Origin: Rebecca billardiae RCC1528 | Lineage: Eukaryota > Haptophyta | Direction of reading: 5' to 3' | DNA length: 64,000 nt | Assembly: GCA_965240325.2 (NCBI GenBank) | Contig: OZ251222.1 | Coordinates: 310,001-374,000, forward strand | Shown: positions 50,601 to 61,563 of the stretch, piece after piece | How the letters are laid out: each line of letters opens with the position of its first letter | Position numbering within the stretch: the first letter of the stretch is position 1 | The notes under the pieces: model-generated | Told to the model about the DNA's origin: nothing | Databases searched by the model: none | What the model saw: the letters and a program-made list of their open reading frames with translations, nothing else | Translations under genes and position numbers: made by a program

Positions 50601-51271
50601 GTCTGGTTCTCGTTGTACCCGTCGGGCAGCGCGCCGACGATCTCCTCCGCCGCCTCGGCCGCCTTCTTGATGTCGCACGTCTCGCTCAGCGCGTTGCACA
50701 GGCCGGTCGCGGCGGCGACCATGTCCGCGGCGGCGTCGGCCGCCGTGTCGGAGACGCTGTTCAGCGCGGCGATGAGCTCGCCGGCGGCGTTGAGCGTGGC
50801 CTTCGCCTTCGCGCACTCGATGCCCTCCTCCGTCGGGCACCGCCAGCAGAACGCATCATAGTCGCGGCTGTTCTCGATCACGCGCTGCGCGCGGAAGATG
50901 CGTTCGAGGTTCTCCTCGGTGAAGATGTCGGCGTCGAGGTTGGCCTCGCCCTTCTCGTCGACCTCCTCAAAGAAGAGCGTGTAGCCCCGGAACGGCACGG
51001 TCTGGCGCTCCGTCTCCACCGACTTGATGTCCACCACGCGCTGCGCATTGATGTACATGTCCAGACGGAACGTCTCGACCGCGTCCGTCGGCGAGTACGG
51101 CGTGCGGCCGGCGGGGGCGCCGAAGCGCACGTTGATCGACGAGCCACCGATCACGGCGAGGAGGACGAAGACGCCGTAGGAGACGACCGTCATGAGCAGC
51201 GGCCATTTGGCAATGAGGCGCGCGAACGGGTGCAGCCGAGTCGCGCGGAACTCCTCGACGGCGTTCGTCAT
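47653..51271 (-). CDS. Dispatched/Patched-related RND-superfamily membrane protein
   Basis: Three exons (51271-48695, 48583-47903, 47802-47653) give 1135 residues, all joins phase 0. TM1 is at about 24-43. A large Cys-containing extracytoplasmic domain (to about 395) has sequons (NQTS, NATA). The first RND membrane block spans about 396-570. Within it GADGVFIVFDQWEQSREG matches the GAD(D) motif of Dispatched and RND transporters, and the block has the spacing of a sterol-sensing domain. A second extracytoplasmic domain is followed by a second block from about 900, with GFSVDYVVHYALAY as the symmetric motif. Dispatched proteins use a Na+ gradient to release lipidated ligands; in protists the cargo is unknown, with sterol or lipid export likely. 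The last join recovers SLLTANFAFTALLAIVGPSG as the final helix. Confidence 0.86.
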
Positions 51272-51775
51272 GGTCCTCGCTGCGCGCCCACCGCAGGCCA
51301 GGGCACGGGCAGCGGGGGGACAGCTCGCGTGAGCGGCACTCGCACAGCGGTCGCAGCGCGCGGCGCCCGCGGGCTCGTGGCGCGTGCCTTCGGCCCCTCG
51401 GTGCCTAGATCGTGGCCGTCCTCACTCTATGGCGGGCGGATGTGCGGCCGGCCGCTACAAGTACGCGGTTACTGCTGTACGCGGTGCTGGCCAATCACCG
51501 CTCACCGTCGGACATTTCTCGGGGGAATTTTGAGCAGACGCGAAGCGTAGTACAAGAATGAGTACACATACGTAGTGATACGTACGGTTTACTCAAAGGA
51601 CCATCAAATACCGTTTACTATCAAGAATGAGAGACGCACACAGCTCAACGGTACATATCAAGTATTCAAATGATGGTATTTAGATACACGTTCGTGATTC
51701 GCCGATTCCAGGAAAGCTCCCGCCCGAAAAAGTCGCCGAGCTCAACTTTGGCTCATAATACCAAGGTACAGCTAA

Positions 51776-51819
51776 TACAGTTTACTAAGAATAAGAGACG
51801 CACACAGCTCAGGCAGGCG
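51776..51819 (+). repeat. 44 bp dispersed repeat, copy 2
   Basis: Identical to 2304-2347. A diverged copy lies 160 bp upstream (about 51613-51648), so this end of the element may itself be a local tandem array. Confidence 0.75.
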
Positions 51820-51862
51820 TATCCGGCATATCAACACGAACTGCATGCAGAGGCGACTTCTC

Positions 51863-52023
51863 GCATGTTGTGTTGTGCAGCTCGCCGACTTGCTCGCACT
51901 GGCTTGTCATTAACACACGCGGCCTTCGAGCCGTCACCCGCGCCGCCGCGCCGCCCGCGGCGCGCGCCACCATCGCGGAGGTGCGTGCCGGCCGGCGCGA
52001 GCTCACTGCACAACACAACATGC
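51863..52023. repeat. Inverted repeat (possible MITE or hairpin), about 160 bp
   Basis: GCATGTTGTGTTGTGCAG at 51863-51880 is the reverse complement of CTGCACAACACAACATGC at 52006-52023, with a further imperfect match inward (CTCGCCG against CGGCGCGAG). The spacer is about 125 bp. No flanking target duplication was identified. Confidence 0.7.
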
Positions 52024-53001
52024 ACACCGACGCGAGCCGCTCGAGAGTACCACGTCACGTGCCCCGACCGGGGCCGTGCTCAGCGACGGCTGCACCTACG
52101 CCGTGCAGGTTGTGAATGTGCGCTCACAGCGCTGCGCAACTCGCCGCGCGCCCGCAGACCGGTGGGCCATCCGTGGTGCATGCCGTTGCCGCGCCGTCGC
52201 CGCCAGTGAGCGGCCGTGCGCAGCTGACGGCTGCATCGACGCGCGGCTCGCCGTGCGCCTCGGCGGGCCTCGCAGAACCGCGGTGCGGTGCCGCGCTGCT
52301 GCAGTTTTGACACTCGGCATGGGACGGAAAGGGTTCGGAAGGGTTTGCCCCCACACCGGTCTTCATGATCACCCGGAGCCCGGTTTAAAGTCTACCCCCA
52401 TAGAGGAATATAAAACTCTATTCAAGCCAGCGTCCGCTTGGCGCTCCTTCATAATTGATGACAAAACTTGCTCACCTGTATTCACCTCGGGGGATCGCGG
52501 TTAAAAGTCGTCTTCAAAGCATAAGCTATGAATCTTCAACTCCGTGCGCTCTGGGTAAACCTGACAGTCATACAGTAGTGGGGCGGCCCTTTACGATCGC
52601 GGAGCTGCCGCCGTTCACGCTGGGCCTATCTTTGTAAGACCCCTTGTTCCTACGGCCCTTGGCCTTCCTACGGGGGGGGCACCCTATATAACTGTCAAGG
52701 TTGAAACAGGCGCCCAGGTTGGGCCAAAAAAAAAACGTAAAGAAGAAAACGGACGCCAGCAGCGCGCATCGCCAACCTGGCCTATTCGAACTTTGAGTGC
52801 GCGGCGCCCGGACGAGTCAGACTCGACTCGTCTAGTAATTATTTAACATCAAGTCATCATGCGCGGGCCATTGGCCCAGCGCAGTACTGGCGTTATATTC
52901 AATCAAGGCGTTATATATATTCATCGTCGATCCGCTGACTAAGATTGGCCCGCCGCATACTGGCGCGTATAGTTATTTGACTCTGTCATCGAACTGTAGC
53001 T

Positions 53002-53457
53002 ACACGGTCTAATCCGATTCAGAACTAATTCCAGTGGCAGTGCTACTCTACTCTTCAAGTTCAATGACATCCGAGATGCTGGTCTGCAGCTGCTGCTGCC
53101 TGCATACCGTGCCGTAGTGGCCGCCCGCCGTACCGCAGGCCCGCTACGGCTATACGCCGAGTAGTGGCTCCGTCGCCCGCGATTCAGGCAGTCGTAGACG
53201 CGCTGCCCCTATACGGGCGGCAGGCCCGCGCTGTGTTCACGTTGCGTTTCCAAACACACGTGTGGATGCCCCACTTTGCGAACACGCGGAAAAATGTTCA
53301 AGACGATTTTAACGAGTTTTCAGTTTTGTCAAAAAAGGAATCCCGGCCTGTGATTGGTGAGCCCGAAAAAGTTCGGCCCACTTCTGAGATTACAAAGTTG
53401 AGAACAGAAGCTCATCAGAAGATTTCGTCATTAGGACTACTTAAAAAACCCGGCGCA
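53002..53457 (+). repeat. 456 bp tandem duplication, unit 1
   Basis: The sequence from ACACGGTCTAATCCG to the GGCGCAA end is repeated without visible change at 53458-53913. The unit carries a 106-codon open frame starting at a GTG (53164) with no ATG. The AT-rich second half, KN/EK-rich when translated, is unlike genes of this genome. Identity of the two units implies very recent duplication or ongoing homogenisation. Confidence 0.9.
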
Positions 53458-53913
53458 ACACGGTCTAATCCGATTCAGAACTAATTCCAGTGGCAGTGCT
53501 ACTCTACTCTTCAAGTTCAATGACATCCGAGATGCTGGTCTGCAGCTGCTGCTGCCTGCATACCGTGCCGTAGTGGCCGCCCGCCGTACCGCAGGCCCGC
53601 TACGGCTATACGCCGAGTAGTGGCTCCGTCGCCCGCGATTCAGGCAGTCGTAGACGCGCTGCCCCTATACGGGCGGCAGGCCCGCGCTGTGTTCACGTTG
53701 CGTTTCCAAACACACGTGTGGATGCCCCACTTTGCGAACACGCGGAAAAATGTTCAAGACGATTTTAACGAGTTTTCAGTTTTGTCAAAAAAGGAATCCC
53801 GGCCTGTGATTGGTGAGCCCGAAAAAGTTCGGCCCACTTCTGAGATTACAAAGTTGAGAACAGAAGCTCATCAGAAGATTTCGTCATTAGGACTACTTAA
53901 AAAACCCGGCGCA
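53458..53913 (+). repeat. 456 bp tandem duplication, unit 2
   Basis: Second identical unit. Past its end the sequence diverges (CCCTCATTGTGAGTACTTG...). The 38 bp around CGTTGCGTTTCCAAACACAC (53240-53277 and 53696-53733) also occurs inverted at 57879-57916. Confidence 0.9.
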
Positions 53914-54984
53914 ACCCCTCATTGTGAGTACTTGTCTTCTCGCAGCTGATGAATAGGAATGAGAGGCCCAACCTCAAACGCGCGGGCCGCGTTGATGACC
54001 AATCGAGCACGAAGGTTGGAGCGCGACGGGGGCACCCGGACTTTTTTTGCCAAGTTGGCAAAAACGCGCTCGTCGGGCGGGCGGCCGGGACCAGGTCGAC
54101 GCCACCCTTGCGCACGCTGGGAAGGGGGGGCAAGAGGGGATCGGGGAGGTACGCAACTGGGATGAGAGTGGCCGTTGGCCTTCAAATGATCGAGCTCGGC
54201 TGTACTGCACGCACCGATCCACGTCACCTTCATCACGAAGTGCGCGTCGGCTGATGGCGCGCGCTGCGCCGCACCCCGTGAAGTCGCGCCGCTGTGCTGT
54301 GACACAGCCGGCCCTTGGCGAGCGTAGGGACGCGACAGGAGTGACAGTGCTCATCGACGTTGACCTCTGCTGCGTGGCAGGCGTCGAGGGCTCTCCGTCC
54401 ACGCCACCATCAGCTTCAATGTACACTCTTGCTGGCCGGCCGGCACTCTTTGCGTACGGAGATGAACTGCGCTCGTGCTCTGTGCTTGGGCTCACACTCG
54501 GGCCCAGTTGTGGGCGCGCTCGCTCAAGGACTCCTTCCCCGGTGCCCACTAGCCGAGACGCCGGATCATGTACGCGTGCGGCCTCCTCTGGGCGCTGAGG
54601 GCTATTCACTCTACCGGCGTGGGAGCAGCAACGCCTGCCTTGATGCATGGTCGGCGGCGTCGGGCGTGGTCGGTCAGTCACGTCGCAGTGCTCCCAGAGC
54701 TGCGACGCTGTTCCCGAGCCTAGCGAGATCGCCAGCCCGCAAGCACTGTCGGATGCAGCCAAAACACGGTGAGTGCGCTCGCCGGTCGCGCCGTCATCAC
54801 CTGCGCTCTGCTGCCGCGCGCGCGCGCCACTCGGCAGCGGCGGCGCATCCGCTGTTCGGACAGCTGGAGCACGCGGCCAGCGAGCTGCGTCGCGTGGCCT
54901 GCTCACCCTGTGGGTGGGCGACCGAGGTTGTGTGCCGGCGCAGCACGCCACGGCTCGGCCAGACGGCGTCGCGCTGCAGCTGCC

Positions 54985-55221
54985 ATGCCCCGGCTCCGAG
55001 CCTGCGCACGCTCAGTGCGGCCGCGACACGCTCACGCGACTGCGCGCGCGGCGCAACCCTGGCGCGCCGCTCCGCGCGCGCGCAGCCGAGAGCTGGTGAC
55101 CCGCGGCGTGGTGGCGCTTGGCGGCCTCGTAGTCGCGGTGGAGAGCGCCTCCGCCAAGGCCAGCGAGGGCCCAAGCTTCAGCGTGTTCGGCATCAGCGCG
55201 TCGCCCGATCGCCCCGCGCAG
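54985..55221 (+). CDS. Candidate first exon of a thylakoid-lumen-type precursor (possibly a gene fragment)
   Basis: ATG at 54985 opens 79 codons that end exactly at CAG before a good 5' splice site (GTGAGC at 55222). The peptide is Arg/Ala-rich for 35 residues, then RSRELVTRGVVALGGLVVAVESASAKA, a twin-basic, hydrophobic, AxA-type stretch as in thylakoid lumen transfer domains. It then has EGPSFSVFGISASPD, a plausible mature start. An upstream 5' splice site (GGTGAGTG at 54767) suggests an earlier exon with an ER signal. I found no convincing following exon, so this may be a truncated copy or a chance frame. Confidence 0.3.
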
Positions 55222-57878
55222 GTGAGCCGCCGTTGGAGCGGACTGGCAGACTGAGCGAGCGGGTCGGCGGCGTTGACCGAGCTGCACCAGCACACCGAGA
55301 CAGATCGGGCCGGCATCCATGATTCACGCACTGCTTATGACCTGTGACTGACAGTCCTTCACCGGCGGTCACCGCGATGACTCACGACGAGGCCCGCTCA
55401 CTCCCCGCGCTGCGCCGGGCCCCCGCCCGAGCCGTGGACCTGACGGGGCCGCTCAGCTCCGCGGCCGCGCCGCGGCCGCACGCGCGGGCGGGAGCGGCGG
55501 CGCGGAGCCGGCCGTGGCCGCGGGCGGCCGGCGGGGGCTGGCAATAAGTGGCAGGCTCGCGGGCAGTGGCTGAAGCAGTCCGCTCTGACTAGTCTGTGGC
55601 CGGCGTGCCAGTCCTGACCGCAGTCGGCCAGGTCCGACCACGTCCGGGCGGACCGGCGTCGCCCCGGCGCCGGCGTCACGCCGCCGGCGGCCGTGCCCGC
55701 GTGCCTGCCGTGAGTGCCAGTGGCACTGCCAGTGCCACTGCTGTCCCGTGTCCGGTCCGCGGGTCCGACTCGCGCGGCTGACGCTGAGTCTGACTGCGGC
55801 GGCGGTGCGCCGGTGCGGCGCCGCAGCAGTCTGACGGTCGCCGCGGCCAGGGCCCAGGCTACAGGCACAGCCTACACCAGTAGGCAGTACACGCCCACGG
55901 GCCCGACCGGCCACCGCCCACCGCGCGGCGGCGGTAGTGACCGCGCCGACGTGAGGCGGCCGGGGCGGCCGCCGGCCGCCGGCCGGACTGATTGATGTGA
56001 CCGGGCCTCAGCCCTCAGCCCGTCCGTGCAGTGATGAACGGTGGCAGTAGCACACGGGGATCCGGTGTCCGGCGTCGGCCCGAGTACGGTAGAGAGTCGT
56101 ACTCGGCGCGGGCTTAGTCTGGTCATATTATTAATAAGCTATAGACGTGTTATCTGAAGTCGCCGTGTCACGGTCCGAATGGGACTGACGGTCGTCCACT
56201 GACCACTGATCAGCACTAGCTCAGCAGCCGCCGCCCGATCTGTGTAGCTGAGTCTGAATCAATGACATTCAGTGACGCCTCGGCCGCGGCCGCGCGCGAG
56301 TCGTGAACGGCCAACGCCCGCAACGGGCCCGGGCGCGCGCGGCGGTCCGAGTCATCGTCCCGTGTCATCTGACACTGTGATAAACTGAGACTAGATCAGT
56401 CGTGTGATCGAATATACCTGGCTCCGGTGTGCAACGGCCGCAACGGCGTCAGGGTCACAGGGTGCCCCGGGCCCCTGCGGCAGTCGTTCGGCCCCATTCG
56501 CCCGATTCGCCGGGCGGCCCCTCGGCCTCGGGCCTAACTAACGGGCTAAGCCGTCCGGCGGGGCCGTAACCGTGCAGACGTGGCGTGCGTATACGGTCAT
56601 GGCCGTGCTAAGTTACTACCGAGACGAGTGCTGCCAGCCCGGCGGTCGATGTCACCTGCAGCATGAGACGTCCTGCACCCGGAGTGCACCCCTCGGCCTC
56701 GCCCTCGAGCAGTCCCGGGGGCCGGCCACGCGGCACGCCGCCGCCGGCGGTGCGGAGACAACAGCATCTGCTGGTACGTCAAGTGGACCTGGCCCGCAGT
56801 TTCTGCAGAGGCCGATGCCTGCGGGCATATGCCATGGATCGCGCTGTAGGCTGCTGCCAGCAAGCGCAAGCAGCTGCTCGTCGACAGCGGCGCTTCCGAC
56901 GATCACCACTAAATCTGTGCGCCGCTCACTCGAGGAGTGGGCGGAAGATGGAACTCTCCAAACAACCCTTCGGGAGGAGCGGGGATGGCGAGGCATCGGC
57001 GGGCGAATCGAAGCGCAAGGATTCTGAGCGGCAGGCGGGTCGACGAACGCGCGTGCATGCACAGGTGTGAGCGGCAGGAGGGGCTGCTGCACGCACCGGC
57101 CCACGCACCTGCTACACTCACCCACACTGCAGGCGCCGCCGATCCAGACCCATCATACCCGGCGTGGCGCCCTTCCACTCACAGTGCTGATGACCGCTGC
57201 GCGGTGGAGTGGTGCAGACCGGCCCGTCAGGCCAAGCACGCTCTGGCCGCTCGGCTGAGCATACGCACAGCAGCCTCCTTTGGGGAGCGCTCTCGTAGCG
57301 TGCTGTGGTGGCGCGCATCTCGAGAATGAGCTTATCCATCTTGGTCCTTGATGACGGCAACGGACCGGACACATCTGGCAGTTCAAATGTGTGCAGGCAC
57401 TTCGTCCTCTGACCATCGCGCCGCACGACGACGTGCAAGCCGCCACTGTGCGCGCAGGCGCGGGGGAGCGGAATGTCTGCTACACGGCGACATTGACGCA
57501 CGCGCGTCACGCCCGAGACGCCGGCTGGGGTGGTTCGAACGCACCTGCGCAGCCGCTTACAAAGGGTGCTGCTCTGTATGACAAGATGGTCGCCATCACT
57601 GCGCTGCCGCGGCTCCGCCGGCGCGGCCCGGCCTCCTGGCGCCTTGGTGATGCTCACCAAGCGGGGCCCCCTTGGCTGGCCACCGAGCGGCTCGGGTCTG
57701 TCCGGCGTGTCCACCTTTCTCGGCGAGCGGCGAGCGCGCGGCAACCTCGTCAGGAGGCCTCTCGGAGGCTCTAAGTGCACAGCTTGCACGCACGACTAGT
57801 ATCTCGGGGAGATCGTTCTAAAAAAAGAACCGACGAAACCGAGAATTGGTTTTTTAAAGTCCTCCGCCCACTGGCACC

Positions 57879-57916
57879 AAAGTGGGGCATCCACACGTGT
57901 GTTTGGAAACGCAACG
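57879..57916 (-). repeat. 38 bp inverted copy of part of the 456 bp repeat
   Basis: Reverse complement of 53240-53277 and 53696-53733 without visible mismatch, about 4.2 kb away. It contains the palindrome ACACGTGT. Flanking bases do not match, so only this block is shared. Confidence 0.85.
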
Positions 57917-58288
57917 CGAGACATCACGCCATCACTGCTTGGCCTTGCCTGAAGTGGCGACTGCGGTGTGACTGCTGACTCGCCACTCCGTCTGTCTCGG
58001 CGAGCCCGGGCCGCGCGGGCCCGTGGCGAGCCTGGCGGACCGCCCCGCGGGGACCCGGCGTGCCAGTCACTGCCGCCTGCCGACAAGGCCGCCAGGCCCC
58101 CGCAGTTTATATGTATGCGGACTCAGTCAGGAGTAACCCGCCACGCGAGGCGAATGGCTCATGACATGCTGCAAGCACGCTGTCGTCGTGCATCATGGAT
58201 CGATTGCGCGCACCGCGGCGGCACGCACACGATCGGATGACCGACTGGGCTCGACGCATTACCGGTCAGACGGCGGCCTCGCTAGTGC

Positions 58289-60211
58289 CTAGTCCTCGAG
58301 GTTGCGGAACGCGGTGTGGAGCTCCTCGTTGAGCTTGCCGAGCGCCGCCCGGTTGGCCTCCTCGCCGGCCGACGGCTCGAGGAACTTCATCGCCGAGAGC
58401 TTGTAGATCACGCCCGACGAGCCGCCCATCGCGTCCTTGATGGTGTTCATCGTGATCTTCTTGTCCGCCGACGCGTTCTCAATCGACTTCATCGCGAGCG
58501 AGTAGAAGGTGACGATGTTGCGCATCATGTACACCGACTTGTAGAAGGGGCACATCTTGTCGTACGACGAGAAGCCGTTCTGCGCGAGGAAGTCATCCTT
58601 GATGATCTTCGCCACCTCAAGCACGAGCTTGTCCGACTCGGCGAGCGAGTCCTTGCCGACGAGCTGCACAATCTCGGTGAGGTCGTCCTCCGTCTGCAGG
58701 ATCTCCTTCATCTTGGTGCGGAAGCCTGCGCGCCGGGGTGGGGGGGGCAGGGCGCGGGGCGGGGCGGTGAGCGCGGCGGCGGAGCGGCCGCGGCCGCGCG
58801 CGTGCGCGCGGCGGCGCGGCGGGCGCGCACCGATGAACTCCGAGTCGAACTCCTGGTAGAAGGGCTCGAGCGCGCGGTCGTACTTGGAGTAGGAGATGAG
58901 CCAGTTGAGCGACGGGAAGTGCTTGCGCTGCGCGAGCTTCTTGTCGAGGCCCCAGAACACCTGCACGATGCCGAGCGTGGCCGAGCACACGGGGTCGGAG
59001 AAGTCACCGCCCGGCGGCGACACGGCGCCGACGATGGTGATCGAGCCCTCGCGCTGCGGCGAGCCGAGCAGCGCCGACTTGCCCGAGCGCTCATAGAAGG
59101 AGGCGAGGCGCGCGCCGAGGTAGGCCGGGTAGCCCGAATCGGCGGGCATCTCGGCGAGGCGGCCCGAGATCTCACGCAGCGCCTCGGCCCAGCGCGAGGT
59201 GGAGTCGGCCATCATCGCCACGTTGTAGCCCATGTCGCGCAGGTACTCCGCGAGCGTGATGCCCGTGTAGATGGACGCCTCACGCGCCGCCACCGGCATG
59301 TTGGAGGTGTTGGCGACGAGCGTCGTGCGCTTCATGATGGTCTCCTCCTTGCCGTCGACGACCATCTTGAGCTCGGGGAAGTCCTTGAGCACCTCCGCCA
59401 TCTCGTTGCCGCGCTCGCCGCAGCCGACGTAGATGATCGCGTCCGAGTTCGAGAACTTGGACAGCGCCTGCGAGATCACCGTCTTGCCGCAGCCGAACGC
59501 ACCCGGCACGGCGCATGTGCCGCCGAGCACCGACGGGAAGAGCGCGTCAATCACGCGCTGGCCGGTGAGGAGCGGCTGGTCGCCGGCGAGCTTCTCCCCG
59601 ACGGGGCGCGGCGAGCGCACGGGCCACTTCTGCTCCATCGTGTGCTCCGTCGTCGTGCCCTCGAACTCCGTCTTGAGCACCACCGTGTGGATGTTGTACG
59701 CGCCCTTGGGCGCGATCCACGTCACCTTGCCGCCCGGAATCTTGCCCGGCATCACCATGAGCTTGTGGGTGATGATGTTGTTCTCCTGGACGCTGCCGTA
59801 GATGTCACCCGCGGCGACCGGGTCGCCCACCTTAATGTTCAGCGGCGTGAAGTCCCACTTGAGCTCCTCGTCGAGCGGCGACACCTCGATACCGCGCGGG
59901 ATGAAGATGGTGTCGAGCGTCTCGGCAATCTTCTCGAGCGGGCGCTGGATACCGTCGAAGATGCGGCCCATGAGGCCGGGGCCGAGCTGGAGCGAGAGCG
60001 GCAGGCCCGTGCAGACGATCGGATCGCCGACGGTCAGGCCAGACGTCTCCTCGTACACCTGGATCGTGCCGGTGTCGCCCTCGAGACGGATGATCTCACC
60101 GACAAGCTTCTGGTGGCCGACACGCACGAGCTCGTACATGGCAGAGCCGCTCATCTGGTCGGCGATGACGACCGGACCGGAGACGGAGAACACCTTGCCC
60201 TGACGCACCAT
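58289..60211 (-). CDS. ATP6V1A: V-type H+-ATPase catalytic subunit A
   Basis: Two exons (60211-58831 and 58725-58289) give 605 residues; the join restores [13 protein letters not shown]. This is the ATP-hydrolysing subunit of the V1 sector, which acidifies vacuoles, Golgi and endosomes. The N-terminal beta barrel starts at about 5 ([16 protein letters not shown]). The non-homologous insert follows. The Walker A motif is GAFGCGKT (237-244) and the catalytic Glu266 lies in [18 protein letters not shown]-type sequence ([16 protein letters not shown]), [19 protein letters not shown] and the C-terminal helical domain (from about 460) are complete. The protein lacks inteins and insertions and has the expected length. 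It is the most confidently identified gene here. Confidence 0.98.
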   Translation of the reverse strand: MVRQGKVFSVSGPVVIADQMSGSAMYELVRVGHQKLVGEIIRLEGDTGTIQVYEETSGLTVGDPIVCTGLPLSLQLGPGLMGRIFDGIQRPLEKIAETLDTIFIPRGIEVSPLDEELKWDFTPLNIKVGDPVAAGDIYGSVQENNIITHKLMVMPGKIPGGKVTWIAPKGAYNIHTVVLKTEFEGTTTEHTMEQKWPVRSPRPVGEKLAGDQPLLTGQRVIDALFPSVLGGTCAVPGAFGCGKTVISQALSKFSNSDAIIYVGCGERGNEMAEVLKDFPELKMVVDGKEETIMKRTTLVANTSNMPVAAREASIYTGITLAEYLRDMGYNVAMMADSTSRWAEALREISGRLAEMPADSGYPAYLGARLASFYERSGKSALLGSPQREGSITIVGAVSPPGGDFSDPVCSATLGIVQVFWGLDKKLAQRKHFPSLNWLISYSKYDRALEPFYQEFDSEFIGARPPRRRAHARGRGRSAAALTAPPRALPPPPRRAGFRTKMKEILQTEDDLTEIVQLVGKDSLAESDKLVLEVAKIIKDDFLAQNGFSSYDKMCPFYKSVYMMRNIVTFYSLAMKSIENASADKKITMNTIKDAMGGSSGVIYKLSAMKFLEPSAGEEANRAALGKLNEELHTAFRNLED

Positions 60212-61182
60212 GGCTGCAGACTGCTGAGCGACGCTCTGCGCGGGCGGGTCGCGAGACGCGATGTGCAATTTGCCGGATTGGCGGGGCGCGCGCGCGCCGC
60301 GGCGAGGGGAGAGGGGGGGGAGGAGCTCATGAGCCAAGTGCCAGGCGTCGGCACACACACGAGCAGGCTGGCAACACGCGTCCGCGCCCAGCGCAGCTCC
60401 GTGCGACGTGCGGTGGCCGGGCGCGAGGCCCGCAATCGGCGTCACACCTCGGGGTGTGCAGGGTTCTTCGGCAGCGAGGCAGTGGGGTCCCGCAGCAGCC
60501 TGCCCGATCGGGCCAGGCCCACAAGATTACGGGCTGGGGCCCGGACATCGGTGCATCTCGAATCCGGATGGCCGTGGGATGATTGTCCAGGGCAGCCCTG
60601 GCTTGGCATCCGGACTCCCAGGCAGGCGCCAGCCGGCTGATCTGTGATCACTGATGCGTCAAGTAGTTGGTCATGCGAGCTTACTTCAGGCTCGGCTCAT
60701 CGGTACTAAGTTACATCGTCGGCCGCACCGCGACCCGGACTGAGTGCCAGAATGCCTCGTCACCGGTTGGTGACCGTCAAGCTGACAGCGGCTCTCTGAC
60801 TGTAGCGTGCGTCGGCAGCACTGAGACAGAGAGACTCGACGAAGCCTCGCCGGAGGCCGTGATTCGGCCGACGTAGTGCGCGACAACCCCCGCCGCCGAC
60901 AGCCACTGCGCGCCCCCTGACCCTGGAACCTGCGCCGCCTCTGTCCGGTGGCATTGGCGAACGCCGTCAAGCTGGCAGCGGTTCCCGAAAGACAGCACCG
61001 GACGGACGCCCGCCTGTGGCCGCCTGTCGACACGCCGCCTGCCCTCAGACACCCCACCGCCAACCGTCGCCGTGGATGACGCCGCTCGCCCGTCGTGACC
61101 TGCGCAGCGTGCGGCAGCGGACCGAGCGGCTGGCCGCCGGCCCGAGTCGCGCGCGCGAGAGGAGCAGCGCCCCGATGACAAC
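60212..61182. other. Intergenic region between V-ATPase A and eL14 genes
   Basis: About 970 bp containing the V-ATPase promoter (left) and eL14 3' UTR (right). No RNA gene or repeat was recognised. Several open frames are antisense extensions without coding features. Confidence 0.45.
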
Positions 61183-61563
61183 TTACTTCATCGCCGCCGC
61201 GCGCTTCTTGCGCGCAAGCATGACCTCGAAGCGGTCAAAGTCGGACATCGCCGCGCGCTTCTTCTTGTTCTCCAGCTTCTTGGCCCATGCGGTTGCCGAC
61301 CACTTGGCCATCACGTCCGCCTCCTCCCACGCGGTGGTGAGCGCCTTTTGCCGCGCGTTACGCTTCACCTCGACCTTAAAGTCCGTGAGCATCAACCGCT
61401 TGAAGCCAATCTCCTGGTGGTGCACGCCGGTGATCGACACCGGGCCGTCGACGAGCACGCGGTTCTCATCGATGACGTCGATGATTGTGCACAGCTTGCC
61501 CGCGTCCGGCCCGAAGGTCACGAGCGCGACGCGGCCGATCTCCACCATACGCTTGTACGGCAT
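61183..61563 (-). CDS. RPL14: Large-subunit ribosomal protein eL14
   Basis: A single-exon protein of 126 residues from the ATG at 61563. The KOW-type start VEIGRVALVTFGPDAGKLCTIIDVIDENRVLVDGP, then FKRLMLTDFKVEVKRNARQKALTTAWEEADVMAKWSATAWAKKLENKKKRAAMSDFDRFEVMLARKK, follow L14e across the whole length (region positions 7-41 and 54-119). The family is part of the cytosolic 60S subunit. It lacks the long Ala/Lys tail of animals, like plant and protist versions. Confidence 0.97.
   Translation of the reverse strand: MPYKRMVEIGRVALVTFGPDAGKLCTIIDVIDENRVLVDGPVSITGVHHQEIGFKRLMLTDFKVEVKRNARQKALTTAWEEADVMAKWSATAWAKKLENKKKRAAMSDFDRFEVMLARKKRAAAMK

Larger units (their letters stand above)
51272..53001. 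other. Gene-poor region, left part: repeat copies and AT-richer DNA
   Basis: No gene is supported. It contains two related copies of the dispersed repeat (about 51613-51648, diverged, and 51776-51819, exact), an inverted repeat (51863-52023) and a lower-GC section (52320-53000). The latter has an A10 run near 52727-52736 preceded by a TATATAA near 52684, which might mark the 3' end of a retroposed sequence. Confidence 0.55.
53914..58288. other. Gene-poor region, right part
   Basis: About 4.4 kb with no well-supported gene apart from one candidate exon (54985-55221). Composition changes several times, with CG-rich blocks (54700-56000, 56270-56600) separated by ordinary DNA. Numerous open frames exist on both strands but none shows a domain, a family pattern or consistent splice structure. 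A short palindrome (CAGTGGCACTG..CAGTGCCACTG) lies near 55718-55740. Confidence 0.5.

Noticed and set aside
47876-51550. A 1224-codon open frame on the plus strand
   Set aside because: It lies antisense to the RND protein, is dominated by Arg/His/Val/Glu typical of a GC-rich shadow frame, and crosses that gene's introns and promoter.
53164-53484. 106-codon frame (and its duplicate at 53620) as a gene
   Set aside because: It has no ATG, the two copies end differently because the frame runs out of the repeat, and no family is recognisable.
57533-57560. GGTTCGAAC as a possible tRNA T-arm
   Set aside because: No box A, acceptor or anticodon stem can be paired around it on either strand.
58316-60640. 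A 774-codon open frame on the plus strand
   Set aside because: Antisense shadow of the V-ATPase A gene, which is unmistakable on the other strand.
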